A DNA stretch of 64,000 nucleotides from Chlorophyllum brunneum. Lineage: Eukaryota > Basidiomycota > Agaricomycetes > Agaricales > Agaricaceae. Shown here one piece after another: positions 1 through 10,083 of this stretch. The DNA is taken from positions 372,001-436,000 of the forward strand of contig OY756146.1 in the NCBI GenBank assembly GCA_963576785.1. Direction: 5' to 3'. Position numbers and translations under genes: made by a program. Numbering within the stretch: position 1 is the stretch's first letter; the number at the start of each line of letters is the position of its first letter. Under the pieces are notes generated by a model. That model was not told where the DNA came from and did no database searches. It saw only the letters and a list, made by a program, of their open reading frames with translations.

Positions 1-302
1 GCTATCGACAAGAGCGATAAAAATGATGAAAATGGCGCACCGCTTCTTTTGGTACATCTGCTCGAACGCGTCTGCGATATCAAATGCACTGATCTCTTCA
101 TTGTCTTGGAATTTGAGGAATTCATTTCCGCCGTGTCCCGTCATGTAAACGAATATGTTGGAACGTTCATCTGATAGAAGACGCTTAGAACGAGGTACGG
201 AAGCATCCATTCGGCCTGCGGAATCATGCATGTCAGCACAAGTAGACCAGCACCAGATAGAAACGACACACCAGTTAAGACTCGGGTGAAGTTCTCCAAG
301 GA
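1..302 (-). pseudogene. GPI8: GPI8 (GPI-anchor transamidase catalytic subunit) fragment
   Basis: The minus strand reads ENFTRVLTG, then an intron (281-216), then an exon (215-41) reading [29 protein letters not shown] and [11 protein letters not shown], then [13 protein letters not shown]. This is the central part of GPI8/PIG-K, the C13-family cysteine peptidase of the ER GPI transamidase, which moves GPI anchors onto proteins. The His of MTGHGG is the family's catalytic histidine. A short (39 nt) intron may follow at 40-2; the Cys-containing part lies outside the window. Upstream of ENFT the frame runs straight into FunK1 sequence, so the gene's 5' exons are missing and this copy is a truncated fragment. 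Family identity is clear; functionality is very unlikely unless the window edge hides a rearranged full gene. Confidence 0.75.
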
Positions 303-1930
303 GGAGTTCCTAAGTTGTCTCAAGGACGCGGTGAAAGGTTTGTATCTATCTCTTCGAACTGGTCTTCCCGGAAACTGATTAATCAGATCATGAGCGATTG
401 TACTAGGCGGGTGTGGTGCATCGCGACATTAGCAACAACAATATTCTGATCTCGGCCAGTGGCAAAGGCCGTCTAATCGACTTCGACCACAGCAAGATCA
501 CTACTCGCACTAAGTCGTCGCCGTCATGTTCTGAATCACTCCCACCAGACAAGCGTGATATCCTTTCGACATATTTGGGTCGGAGAGTCCTGGAGCTTTC
601 TGGGCGGCGGTATGGTGGTGGGCTTGGCTATCTCGGGGCGGTAGAAGATGCCTGGGGTTTCTGGGGTGGTGGTATGAAAACGGCTGCTGATCTTGGATGG
701 ATTGACGAGGTCGGCTATTGTTGTCAGTGAAATGGACGGTGGCTGACCACTTCTGCTAGCCGTATGGGATCCCCGATTTCGGCAAGCGTCAAGTGAGGCA
801 TGGTTATATCACGGTGAGCTGTTCAATCAAATACCTCGCATCTGACAAATCTCATACCCCATTCAGGACACTCCCCCTTTCGAGAGAGGTCGTCCGCCAT
901 GAAGAGTCCAATTTGGAATATGATATCCGCAAATGCCACTCCCTCATATATATCGGGAAACCCTAACAATTCGGTCAAGTCCAGAACACCGATATGCAAA
1001 TTTTGGTCACATATGTGAACAATAGGCGATGACACCGTGAAGTCGTACTGTTGCAGCCAGCCACACTGTTCTCCCCAAGGATCTAAAGGATGAAGGAATA
1101 TGACCTCGTGGAATGGGAAAGGCTCGTTAGGCGATGGATACAGTCGTTTGAGGGGCGATTCATTGGTAGCTGATTGCCATGATGGGATGGCCATAGCAGA
1201 TATGTGGCCTTTCATAAGCTGGAAGCTGAGGCTGGATGCAGAAGCACACACGGCTATCCATGACGCTGAGTCACTCTGGTGGGTCCTGGTGTATATCACT
1301 CTCAAGTACGATGGACCCGGAGGAACAAAGCGGAAGTTGTCCAAAGAGCTGCAAGAACTGATGCTCCACCTATTCTATGACTATGACCACTCACTGCGTG
1401 CCAAGCAAAAGATCTTCGACACAGAAAATCAGAACAGGAACCTGGAAGATTTACTGAAGCATATCAGCCCATATTTCGACAGCCTGAAAGGCCTCATACG
1501 AGACTGGCACAAGGTCCTTCGGATTGCGTGGACCTATCGCAGGGGGTTAGAAAACCCTTACCCACACAGCGTCATATGCAAGGTCCTGGACACAGCTATT
1601 GCACAGATTGATGTGGCTGAGGAGGCTGCTAAGTGGGGTGATCTCACGAAAGCCGAGCAGATCCGTAGGGAGAGATACCGGAAGGATACAGAGACAGCGA
1701 TTCACCGACAAATGACAGTCCATGCAGTTTTGGCGCAACAAACTTCGGAACGAGGTTTAAGCAACAAGCTCTCAATTATCTCCACTACCACTGGCGCTAC
1801 CGCCTCTGTTCTGGCCTTGAATTCTGACGGTCCATCTCTGAATGATACATGGCCTCGACCCACATCGAAAACTCCACTCCGATCTTCTGCAGAGCTTCCC
1901 CAGAAGAAAAAGAGTCGTCATTGTTTGTAG
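303..1930 (+). pseudogene. FunK1 fungal-type protein kinase, truncated copy A
   Basis: This is the 3' half of a FunK1 kinase. The end of one exon ([12 protein letters not shown], to 337) is followed by an intron (338-386), then the catalytic-loop exon (VVHRDISNNNIL, then IDFDHSK as the metal-binding DFD), an exon 760-813, and a long C-terminal exon ending at TAG 1928-1930 in a basic tail (PQKKKSRHCL). Three defects are visible. All N-terminal exons are gone and are replaced by a GPI8 fragment. TAG 404-406 stands where copies B and C have AAG, just before the HRD motif. A 332-bp foreign segment (881-1212) splits the conserved TPPF-ISW stretch. From 1213 onward the sequence is almost identical to copy C, whereas before it only roughly 80% matches, so the copy is a mosaic. 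Confidence 0.8.
881..1212. other. 332-bp unexplained insertion inside FunK1 copy A
   Basis: Copies B and C read directly from ctcccccttt into cataagctgg at this point. Copy A carries 332 extra bases between those two strings. The insert is open along its whole length on the minus strand (for example LYPSPNEPFPFHEVIFLHP and CGWLQQYDFTVSS), which may mean it is a captured exon. I do not recognise the peptide. Only a 3-4 nt direct repeat (cttt-like) flanks it, so I cannot assign a transposition mechanism. Confidence 0.6.
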
Positions 1931-2948
1931 GACATATTTAACATTTTCTTTTTGTTCTACTGTTTTGCCCTGTTCCTGCTGGAATCGTCTTCGGCAACCT
2001 GCCACGCACCCCGGTTGCCCAGGTCGAAACACTAGTCAATTTAGGTCTTAGCACAGTGGTTTAGCTGTTGCACGGTTTCCAAGCACTCATCCCGCCCACG
2101 GGTTTCGCTGTGAGCACCACCTATCAGTTATGTGTGCTTGTCCGATGAGGACGGTCATATTGTAGAATTGTGCCTGCCCATGGTTCTCAGCCGTAGCTTC
2201 TCCAGCCCAGCCCAGCATATGTCTGAAATGTTGCCGCATTACATTTAAGTAATTGACATGTTTACTTGGGTTGTTTCAGCCACAGATCAATCATCGATGG
2301 TGTGGGTCACAGTTGCTCCTGACGGCCTTGCTCGACAAATGTCTTTTCATGAGCAGGATTGGCCACAGTCATCAGGGGGCTGATTACTGTGGAATTTGTT
2401 GACTCACCTCCCTTGCTCTCCGGGGCAAACTGGACAAATCGGGAACTTGCATTAACTATATTCAATACTGCATCCGGTCCCCTCGATGTTATCACTCTCA
2501 TTATCCAGCAGGCAGTTGGTTCCAGAAGAAGGGTGACACTATATCGTGCATTGTGTTCTTCCATTGGAAAGAGGGTCCGCTCGGCTAGCAAGTTCTTCTG
2601 CCCCGATGAGATAGAGCATAATCCAATTGTGGTCACCATTGGCGTATCTCCTCACGAGTGCTCGCGCTAATCAGTAAGCCATTGTTTCGTGTTTGTTAAC
2701 AGTATGGAACATGTTTTCTGACATACTCTTTTCTATTACAACCACGTCATCCTCGCCGGATCACAGATTTGACAACTGTCACACAATCCACCACATGCCC
2801 AGGGTTGGGCGCTTGGTTGTCTTCACATTTGCTGTTTATTTTCTTCTGAACTTTATCCTACCATCGATAACGCGTCTCTGCATAGACTCCCAGGATATAA
2901 ATTGGTGAGTCGAGCCTCGTCAAATTGCACGCTAGCACACCCGTTCAC
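1931..2948. other. Intergenic spacer between FunK1 copies A and B (duplicated at 61149-62142)
   Basis: No gene is supported here. The stretch is nearly identical to 61149-62142 apart from a few small indels, one removing about 24 bp near 1960-1985 relative to this copy. A frame of about 100 codons at 2359-2670 is changed by non-triplet differences in the second copy, so I do not treat it as coding. It presumably holds the terminator of A and the promoter of B. Confidence 0.6.
2896..2901 (+). promoter_or_regulatory. TATA box candidate of FunK1 copy B
   Basis: TATAAA lies about 50 bp upstream of the ATG at 2949 and is preserved at the same distance upstream of copy D (62090-62095). The short distance to the ATG implies a very short 5' leader, so this remains tentative. 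Confidence 0.35.
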
Positions 2949-5900
2949 ATGAGTACCTCTGCTGCAAAACTAGATACGCCGCACCTTCCCCCACCACGAC
3001 CAGGCAACGCAGCGGACCTCCAGAAGTTTATCCAGCAAGAGCTCCCCCGCATGAATATCGAGGTCGATGTGCAGGAGTTCCTCACAAAGCTCCTCCCCGT
3101 CCCTGATGCTGTAGTGGCCGGGATATACGACGATTTGAAGAGAGAAGGGGTCTACAGAAACTCAAAATGGGTTGGATTCCCGTCCTCGGAGAAGTCCAAG
3201 TCGAGCGACAAAGCCAAAGCACCTTCGGTGCCAACAGGACCTCCCCCCCCTCCCGCCGCCAGTACCTCTGCTTCAGTAACGGACCCTGCTGCTACCGCGG
3301 ACGCCAGTTCTGCATCATCCGCTGCAGCTTCCTCTTCCCAGTCCGTCGAAGCAAAGCCTGGCAAAGTCATGGAGGCGTCATTATACCAACCTTTTGTTGA
3401 TCTAGCCAACAAGATTACCGAGTGCACTCGAACGCTGTGTCCAAACGATGAGACTCCACCAGACAAACTGCGTGGGGAATGGGTTAATACGCATAATCGG
3501 TCACCAGGCTCGGGCAATCCGCATTCGCAGACGCTTATGCCTGATATTTGTTTCACGTCTCAGACGAACGCTGAGGAGCTGAAGACGCTGCCAGTTCGGG
3601 AAGATGCAGCCGACCAATCCAACAATACGATGGACGGGACGCAGGTGAGTATCGAAAACAGACTGGATTCATTCCTTCTCATCGCGCTCGCTCTTAGGGA
3701 GATGACCAAGAGGGAGCCAGGGGAAGTGTAGTTGATGGTGAAGGGGTATCTCTTCCACGTTACTTTATCTACCAATAGCTGATGCAATTTTTTATCCAGG
3801 CGGACAGTGGATTCGCGTCAAGTAGACAAGATCTCAATAGAACTGGTAGCAGCGACGTTCCCCAGCCTGAAAAGGAGCACGAAAATAGTGGAAAGGCGGC
3901 GACGGGCAAACCGGTACGTGTTTTCCCTACGCCCTACTACACCGTATCTGAGGCACCACACCGCCGCATTCAGCCATCGCACCACTGGCTTCAGATTTAC
4001 ACAGTGGTGGAGGTCAAAAGGAGCGCCGTTCGTTCTCTGCCTCAATTGTCCACATACGTCGGTCAGATCTTCATGGAACAGCTTGACCGACACTTCGTTC
4101 TTGCCCTCTCCCTCCACTTGGACAACATCCACGTCCATCTCTTTGACCGGAGCGGAGTGGTCAGCTCCACACCAATCAACATTCACGAGGTCAGACTCTA
4201 GCTTCATCTCGACTCGCAATGGCTCAACCTGGCGTTTAGAAACCGGAGGACTTCATCCGCATCATCAGTAGTTTTTCCTGCTTGCCTGCGACGACGCTCG
4301 GGTGGGACCCAACATTTCGTGTTTGGGATGGGAAGGAAGTTGTTGCGTCCTATGCTACCTCGCTGCAAGAATTCAAGAGCGCATATGACATCCCCTGGGT
4401 CATTGATGGCTTCGAGGACGGTCACACCAACACTGCTGGTGCTGGTCGTGGTCCCGCTGGCAACTTGGAGACCCCCACCAGCCAGGGCGGGTCCCTCACG
4501 AGCCCCTTTCGGGGTGAGTCAAACGACTGTTCGCCCGCTCAAGATGACACCTCTTCCACATGCCGTCGGTATGTCGCCATCCGGTTCTTGAACCTTCAGG
4601 ATGCGAAGAGACTGTGGGGAAGAGGCACCATTGTGCTCGAGGTGGTTTCGTTGGAGGACTGGCTCCAGAAGAACAAAAAGGCATGCTCGCTGACTTATAG
4701 CCTGTGTAATTCCTGACTCTTGTCTAGGCGCAGGTGTTCGTGATGAAACAGTCGTGGCAACGGCTCCCTGGCCTTGACGACGAGGGGACGGTCACATTGT
4801 CCAATACCTCCTTGAGACCTGGCAAGCCAGCGGAACAAGTTGATAGAGCTCGAGTTTTGCGTGAAGGCATCCAATCGTCGCCTTTTGAAGCGTGGGTGCT
4901 TATCCAGGCTGGTTTGCAGGACCGCTTGTACGAGAGTGGATATGTCAGGTGGAAGGCGGAGAAGGCGGAGACGTTGACATCCATCCGCAAAGGACTCCAG
5001 CCATTGCCCTTGAAAGCGAGGAAGGCAGCTGCCACCGCTTCCAGGACCGGGTCCCGCGGATCGAGTATTCCGGGGGCCGATGCGTGGGCGAGGGAGCGAC
5101 CGATAGAAATAAGCATTCCACAGGCTGACTCCAAAGTCGAGCCCCCCATTTTGGTCTCCAGGACGTTAGCTCGCACGTTCTTGAAGATGTCGGGTTGGCC
5201 AGTCAAATATTTCAAGGACAAGCGGGAGTTCCTAGGCTGTCTCAAGGACGCGGTGAAAGGTTTGTATCTATTCGACCTGGTGTTTCCTGGAAACTGATTA
5301 ATCAGATCATGAGCGATTGTACAAGGCTGGCGTAATGCATCGCGACATTAGCATGAACAATATCTTGGTCTCGGCCAATGGCGAAGGGCATTTGATTGAC
5401 TTCGACCACAGCAAGATCACTACTAATCTCAAACTGTTGCCGTCGCGTTCTGGATCGCTCCCGCCACACATATATCATCACTTTTCGGAATGTCTGGACC
5501 AGAGGGTCTTGGAGCTTTCTGAGCAGCTGTACGGTGGTGGATTTAACTATCTGGGAGCACTAGAAGAGGCCTGGAATCTCCGTAGTGGTGGCATGAAAAC
5601 GGCTGATGATCTTGGATGGATTGACGAGGTCGGCTATTGTTGTCAGTGAAATGGATGATGGCTAACCACTTCTGATAGCCGTATGCAATCCCGGATTTTG
5701 GTGATCGTAAACCGGGGCAGGGTTATATCACGGTGAGCTGTTCAATCAAATTCCTTGCATCTGACAAATCTCACGCCCCATTCAGGGCACTCCCCCTTTC
5801 ATAAGCTGGAAGCTGAGGCGGAGCACAAAAATACATACAGCAATCCACGATGCCGAGTCACTTTGGTGGGTTGTGGTGTACATCACTCTCAAGTACGATG

Positions 5901-6520
5901 GACCAGGAGGAATAGAGCGAGAACTGTCTCAAGAGCTGACAACACTGATATACCACCTATTCTATGACTACGACCTCTCACTCGATGCGAAGGACAAGAT
6001 CTTTGATACAGCAAATCAGAACAGGAACCTGGAAGATTTACTGAAGCATATCAGCCCATATTTCGACAGCCTCAAAGGCCTCATACGGGACTGGTACAAG
6101 GTTCTCCAGATTGCATGGGCCTATCCCGAAGGGTTGGAAAACAATTACCCACACAGCGTCATCTGCAAGGTTCTGGACACAGCTATTGCACTGATTGATG
6201 CGGCTGAGGAGGGCGCTAAGTGGGTTGATCTCACAAAAGCCGAGGAGACCCGCAGGGAGCAATACTGGAAAGACGCCGAGTCGGCTATTCTCCGACAAAT
6301 GACGGTCCATGCAGCTTTGGCGCAAAGGGGCTCGAAACTAGTGAAGTCCACTGCCTCTACTTCCGCTACCACTACCCCCTCCATCGCAACCCCCATTCCA
6401 GATCCCTCCAGGGAATCTTCAGCCATGGTTGTTACCCCGCCTCGACCCACAGCATCGAAAAATTCACTTCGCTCTCCCGAAGAACCGCAATCAAGGAAAA
6501 GGAGCCGAAACCGCTTGTAA
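2949..6520 (+). CDS. FunK1 fungal-type protein kinase, complete-looking copy B
   Basis: Predicted as seven exons: 2949-3644, 3800-4189, 4240-4680, 4728-5259, 5306-5628, 5679-5732 and 5786-6520, giving about 1056 aa. The ATG (MSTSAAKLDTPH) is preferred because it is conserved in copy D. The N-terminus (residues 1-230) is Pro/Ala/Ser-rich around residues 95-150. The FunK1 signature GWDPTFRVWDG lies in exon 3, the likely beta-3 lysine in VMKQSW near residue 516, the catalytic loop HRDISMNN near residue 698, and IDFDHSK follows. The tail is basic (SRKRSRNRL), resembling a nuclear signal. The family consists of Ser/Thr kinase-like proteins expanded in basidiomycetes; substrates are not known. The third intron (4681-4727) has a GC donor where copy C has GT. 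The donor of the fifth intron (gtcggc) is weak and least certain. No frame break was found, so this is the best candidate for a working member of the array. Confidence 0.75.
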
Positions 6521-7265
6521 AAAGAGTTTGACATTTTGCTATTCTTACTCTCTTTCTATCATGATCATCCCCGTTGGTCCGCCGTAGACCCCGACTCAAG
6601 ACTTGTATTTTTGTACTCCCGAAATGATATTGATTTACGTCTCGTGATGCAACTCAGATTTCCAAGTGTTCGAACGTCGTAGATAGAGCCACACTAACAA
6701 TGCTCTTGACTAGGTTCTTGCCATGGTTCCGTTTCTCACGTCGAAAGCCGGCTACGGACAGGCTGCTACCATGAAATTCACCCCCAGTATTTACCTCTCC
6801 TTTTGATTATATCATACACGAAATTGCACGCCGCACCCCTGTTCCCAAATGCGCTACTCTGTAGGTTTGTAAGTTTCTATTTTTGCGTTTCATACCGGTT
6901 GCTATCGCTTAGTAGTCTACTGTCCACTCGCTTCTCCTCGGTTCATCCACGAGCCGTGCACTGGCACCACCTGCATGAGGCAGAGTACCGAACTGATAGC
7001 GTGCCTGCTCGATGGTAGCGAATGTGATTTTCAGAGTACCGGTCACATTCTCATTCTTGAGGTGCTGAATCAATCATTCACGACATCTAGTGAAAATACA
7101 TGGTACGGCAATAAAAACATCCCACCCAGGCCACTCATTACCGGTCTGTCTCAGATCGGAAGCGAGAATGCCCCAATGCATCCTTGCCAGAAGGTGAGCC
7201 AAACAAAGAAGCCACTGGTACTAAGGTACGGGAACGGCTACATATACAGATGTGAGTTGGAGCAA
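6521..7265. other. Intergenic region between FunK1 B and the Sos7-like gene
   Basis: The two genes converge here (B on plus, the Sos7-like gene on minus). I see no convincing coding frame, repeat or RNA gene. It should contain both 3' ends. Confidence 0.5.
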
Positions 7266-8474
7266 CTAGCTCCCTCTTGCTCTTGCTAGTATAGCCCCTA
7301 TTAGACCGTGCACGTCGTTCGTCTGGAGATGCGCGTCTATAACCTCTGCAAGTCATCTTCAACACCAGATACACTCACCGTCAGCTGCCGAGCGTCGGGA
7401 AGGAACACAAGCGTGAGCACAAGAAGCTTGTTACGTTCGAGTTTGTAGGTGAGCTGAAGTTCATTATGCGAGACACATTTTGACTCGTGGAGGTCCTGCA
7501 TGGAACGATGAAGTGACAACGATGCTGTGAACCTAGGGATGTTTTTCATGATAAGACAAGACGGCGACTGGCACGGGTAAGAATCGGATGCACCAATCGT
7601 AAAGCGGTGCTGTTCTTGGGTCGTCCTTCCCAACATTAGCATTTCTGACCAACTTCTCAGCCTCTGCACGCTCCGCCCGCGCGTTCTCCAATTCAACATT
7701 ACCCGTCTTCAGTTCCTCTTTCGTACTTTGTACCTGCTTCCGCGCGACTTCCACCTGGTCACTGAGCTCCTGCATCTCGGTTACTTGATCAGCAAGCTTC
7801 TGGTCGGCTGCTGCGATCGTTAGTCGAGGATGTGGTTGTGTTTGTCGCAGACGGGTAAGGGCAAGGCGAGCATCAATGATTTTCTGAGCAAGTGTGGTGG
7901 CTTTTTCTATTGCAGCTTTGGTTTTGTCGTAATCCTTTTGGACGAGAGGTGTAAGAGTGCGTATGTTGTGATGCACTTCGGCCAACGTTGTTTTGGCTGC
8001 TTTGAGTTCTGCTTTTTTCTCCTCGTTGGTAGCGTTCAACTCTTTGACATCGTCTGCGGTGACGATGGGAGCATCATCTATATCACTAACGATAGACTTG
8101 ACATAACGATCTTTGGCATTTTGCTCGAGATATTGGAATTTGAGCTTTCGGAGAAATTCCTATCGGGGCAGGTCAGCATTGTTGTATGAGTTTGTACAAA
8201 CAATCCGCACTATCTGGGCAACAAGGTTCGTCGATATAATAGCTGGGTCCCTGTTTTCGGAATCCTCGAAATCGACGCCGGATTCCTCAGAGTCGAGGTT
8301 GTTGAATTCGATGGGGTTCTGGACTAGACGAAGTTTGGAATTCGTCTGTTCAAGCTGAGATTTGAGGTGTTTTGAGGTTGCGAGCAGTCGTTCCTGTTCT
8401 CGCTGAAATTCCAGTGAAGGTCTGCTCATGTTCGTTTGGCGTTGATCAGACGCGTTCGACGCAACATCACCCAT
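7266..8474 (-). CDS. Sos7-like kinetochore coiled-coil protein (C-terminal frame break)
   Basis: Exons on the minus strand are 8474-8202, 8159-7594 and 7532 onward, with phase-consistent GT-AG introns (8201-8160 and 7593-7533). The joined protein reads VAQIVRI-EFLRKLKFQYLEQNAKDRY, then a long coiled coil (about residues 120-290), then DDPRTAPLYDW-FTASLSLHRS, and finally ARQLTVSVSGVEDDLQ. This order matches my memory of the Sos7 family, kinetochore proteins that bind Spc7/KNL1 and correspond to Kre28/Zwint. The expected C-terminus (VIDAHLQTNDVHGLIGAIL, ending at TAG 7268-7266) is present but in another frame; the upstream frame meets a stop at 7339-7337. Either a 35-nt intron (7378-7344, unusually short) or a real or assembly frameshift at about 7343-7346 explains this. 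An alternative start is the second Met (MSRPSLEF). Confidence 0.65.
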
Positions 8475-8478
8475 TTAG

Positions 8479-8486
8479 GTCACGTG
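8479..8486. promoter_or_regulatory. GTCACGTG E-box in the 19-bp gap between X1 and the Sos7-like gene
   Basis: A GTCACGTG element, the Cbf1/bHLH-type core, sits 5 bp upstream of the Sos7-like ATG and within the only 19 bp separating it from the X1 stop codon. It could be chance, but the gap leaves room for little else. Function is inferred only. Confidence 0.3.
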
Positions 8487-8493
8487 TGCGCGC

Positions 8494-9129
8494 TCAAAAT
8501 TTGAATTCTTTCTTCGTGAAACAGTCCTCAAACCACCTAGGTTCACCCAGCATTGGCATCAGGTACTCGTACTGCTCCTTGGTGGCCCACCGTTTCAGCA
8601 GGCGCTTGGAAGCAGTGCAAGTCATCGTAAGAACCTGCACTAATTTTTTATCGTTCCGAAGAAAAACTTGCCCTGCGGTTTCAGCTTGTTCGTCGGCTTT
8701 GCAATAGAGCATGCGCAGGTCGAGGCAGCCACTGCGATGCCTGAGGTAGGTGCGGGCAAGAGAAGCGCCTAAGAAAAGATCTGCATCATCTAGGGAGTCC
8801 TTGGTCAGGCCGAAGTGGGTCGTGAGCATGTTGTAAAGCATGTTCCCGGTGACTGGCCAGCCATAGTGCCAGTGGCTCTCGCATTCAGCCCATCCTTCTG
8901 GCAGCATATCGACAGGCCCTGTGTTCCAATTTGAGACGGTCTACGTATGGATATCAGCTCAACTTCAGACGGCACAAGTCCTACTCATATCAACTCACTT
9001 GTCGGGGAGTTTCTGTTGATGAAGATGAAGCCTCAGAGCGGGATCGCTATCAGAATATCATAAGCGGATCACCAATACTTGCTCTGTGTTAGTACGTACC
9101 GGCTTGGGGGTGGACTCAGCACTGGTCAT
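8494..9129 (-). CDS. Uncharacterised protein X1, about 174 aa
   Basis: I do not recognise this family. Three phase-0 exons are inferred: 9129-9100 (MTSAESTPKP), 9046-8999 (RSRSEASSSSTETPRQ) and 8940-8494. The last contains LPEGWAECESHWHYGWPV, LRHRSGCLDLR, YCKADEQAE and GEPRWFEDCFTKKEFKF. The splice structure is strongly supported because paralogue X2 at 54109 has the same exon borders, the same Ser/Gln-rich second exon and the same acceptor context (tgatattctgatag). The protein is soluble-looking, with no signal peptide or membrane segment. The stop codon is only 19 bp from the next ATG on the same strand. A DNA transposon boundary lies 4 bp upstream of the ATG, so the native promoter has been displaced 34 kb away. 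Expression of this copy is doubtful. Confidence 0.65.
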
Positions 9130-9133
9130 GATG

Positions 9134-9168
9134 TATGGAAAGCCGGAGCACCTTGCTGCCAAGACTTA
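9134..9168 (+). repeat. Left terminal inverted repeat of the candidate DNA transposon
   Basis: It begins tatggaaagccggagcacc and is the exact reverse complement of 43635-43669. Weaker similarity continues about 18 bp further inward (accccgcaaac against accccaggaac). Outside the repeat the two flanks diverge immediately apart from the tgatg duplication. Confidence 0.7.
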
Positions 9169-9275
9169 TGACAGGACCCCGCAAACAACTACCAAAAAAG
9201 GAACCATTAAGGTACAATGTGACTACACCTCCAAATACGGTACACATGACAACATTGGTCATATTTATGTCACGT

Positions 9276-9305
9276 GTGACACACAGAAAACTGGCTGTGT
9301 GTCAC
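9276..9305. repeat. Subterminal hairpin, 11-bp perfect stem
   Basis: gtgacacacag (9276-9286) and ctgtgtgtcac (9295-9305) are perfect reverse complements around an 8-base loop. A second partial palindrome (tcacgtgtga) overlaps its left side. It lies about 110 bp inside the left transposon end. Such subterminal palindromes are often transposase-binding sites, but that role is inferred here. Confidence 0.45.
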
Positions 9306-9348
9306 CCCGTCACACACAAGAGAATACTTCCGGATGTCCTGTAGTATT

Positions 9349-9920
9349 TGTTGAAGTTTCGGACATATTCTAGAAATAGATTATGAAGTTATTATTCTAA
9401 TAATAGACTGATCCATTACTTTCCAGTAACTTCAATCTGTAGTAACTTCCTATGAGTTGCTCTGCATGCGATTAGAGTCATAAGTACTTGATAGATTATT
9501 CTACATAGTACCAATGACTAGTATACTATGTTCCACAGTACTCTGCAGGCACTACACTGCAGTTAAAAGGAGTCATAAGGAACATTCTATGTATTCCTAG
9601 TATTTTATGTAGTATGACTTGCCTATGCTTTAATATGTATATAAACCCCATGTAGCAGACCTAGTTCTGTATCTTGTTCAATCAAACAACCTCTTCATCA
9701 TTGCCTATCTCTTTGAGTGCAACACTAGCATTGACTTACTTGACTTTGACCTCTACACCTCTGACACCAACCCCTTTATCAATAATATCTGTCTATCCAA
9801 ATTACCTTTCTACAGGTATCAGATAAAAGCTTATTATCTTGGTGAGTAGACCTTACATTCTCTCCCACTGTGTTTACTGCTGCCCCCAGCAAACAACTTG
9901 TTATGGTTGTTTCCTCAACA
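9349..9920 (+). repeat. 5' LTR of Copia copy 1
   Basis: 572 bp, beginning TGTTGAAGTTTCGG and ending TTTCCTCAACA; same length as the 3' LTR at 16140-16711. Confidence 0.92.
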
Positions 9921-9932
9921 GGTTATGGGCCC
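9921..9932 (+). promoter_or_regulatory. Primer-binding site, half-tRNA-iMet type
   Basis: GGTTATGGGCCC abuts the 5' LTR. It pairs with the anticodon stem-loop of initiator Met tRNA (around CUCAUAACC) rather than with a tRNA 3' end, as known for Ty5 and Drosophila copia, which prime with a cleaved half-tRNA. The same string occurs in copies 2 and 3 and beside the unrelated Copia LTR at 53432. Confidence 0.6.
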
Positions 9933-10083
9933 TGGTAGCCTTACCAATGGTTAAACCATTATCATCCCCTCTAACAGAGATAGGATGATAGGGCTTTACC
10001 TGACAGAGTTATCCTTGCATTTTGATCATTGCTGATACGAGAATTTTCTTCTAGAAAGAAATACACTCGACGAAGATATTGTA

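Noticed and set aside
823..1344. Minus-strand frame of 173 codons over the FunK1 A region
   Set aside because: Its two ends are antisense to conserved kinase exons; only the middle (the 332-bp insert) could be foreign coding sequence, so it is not a real gene as a whole.
2307..2670. Overlapping open frames in the A/B spacer
   Set aside because: The near-identical second copy (about 61500-61850) carries non-triplet indels in both frames, which argues against coding.
3152..3556. Antisense frames of 134 codons in FunK1 exon 1 (also 62346-62750)
   Set aside because: They lie wholly opposite a well-supported exon and owe their openness to Ala/Ser/Pro codon composition.
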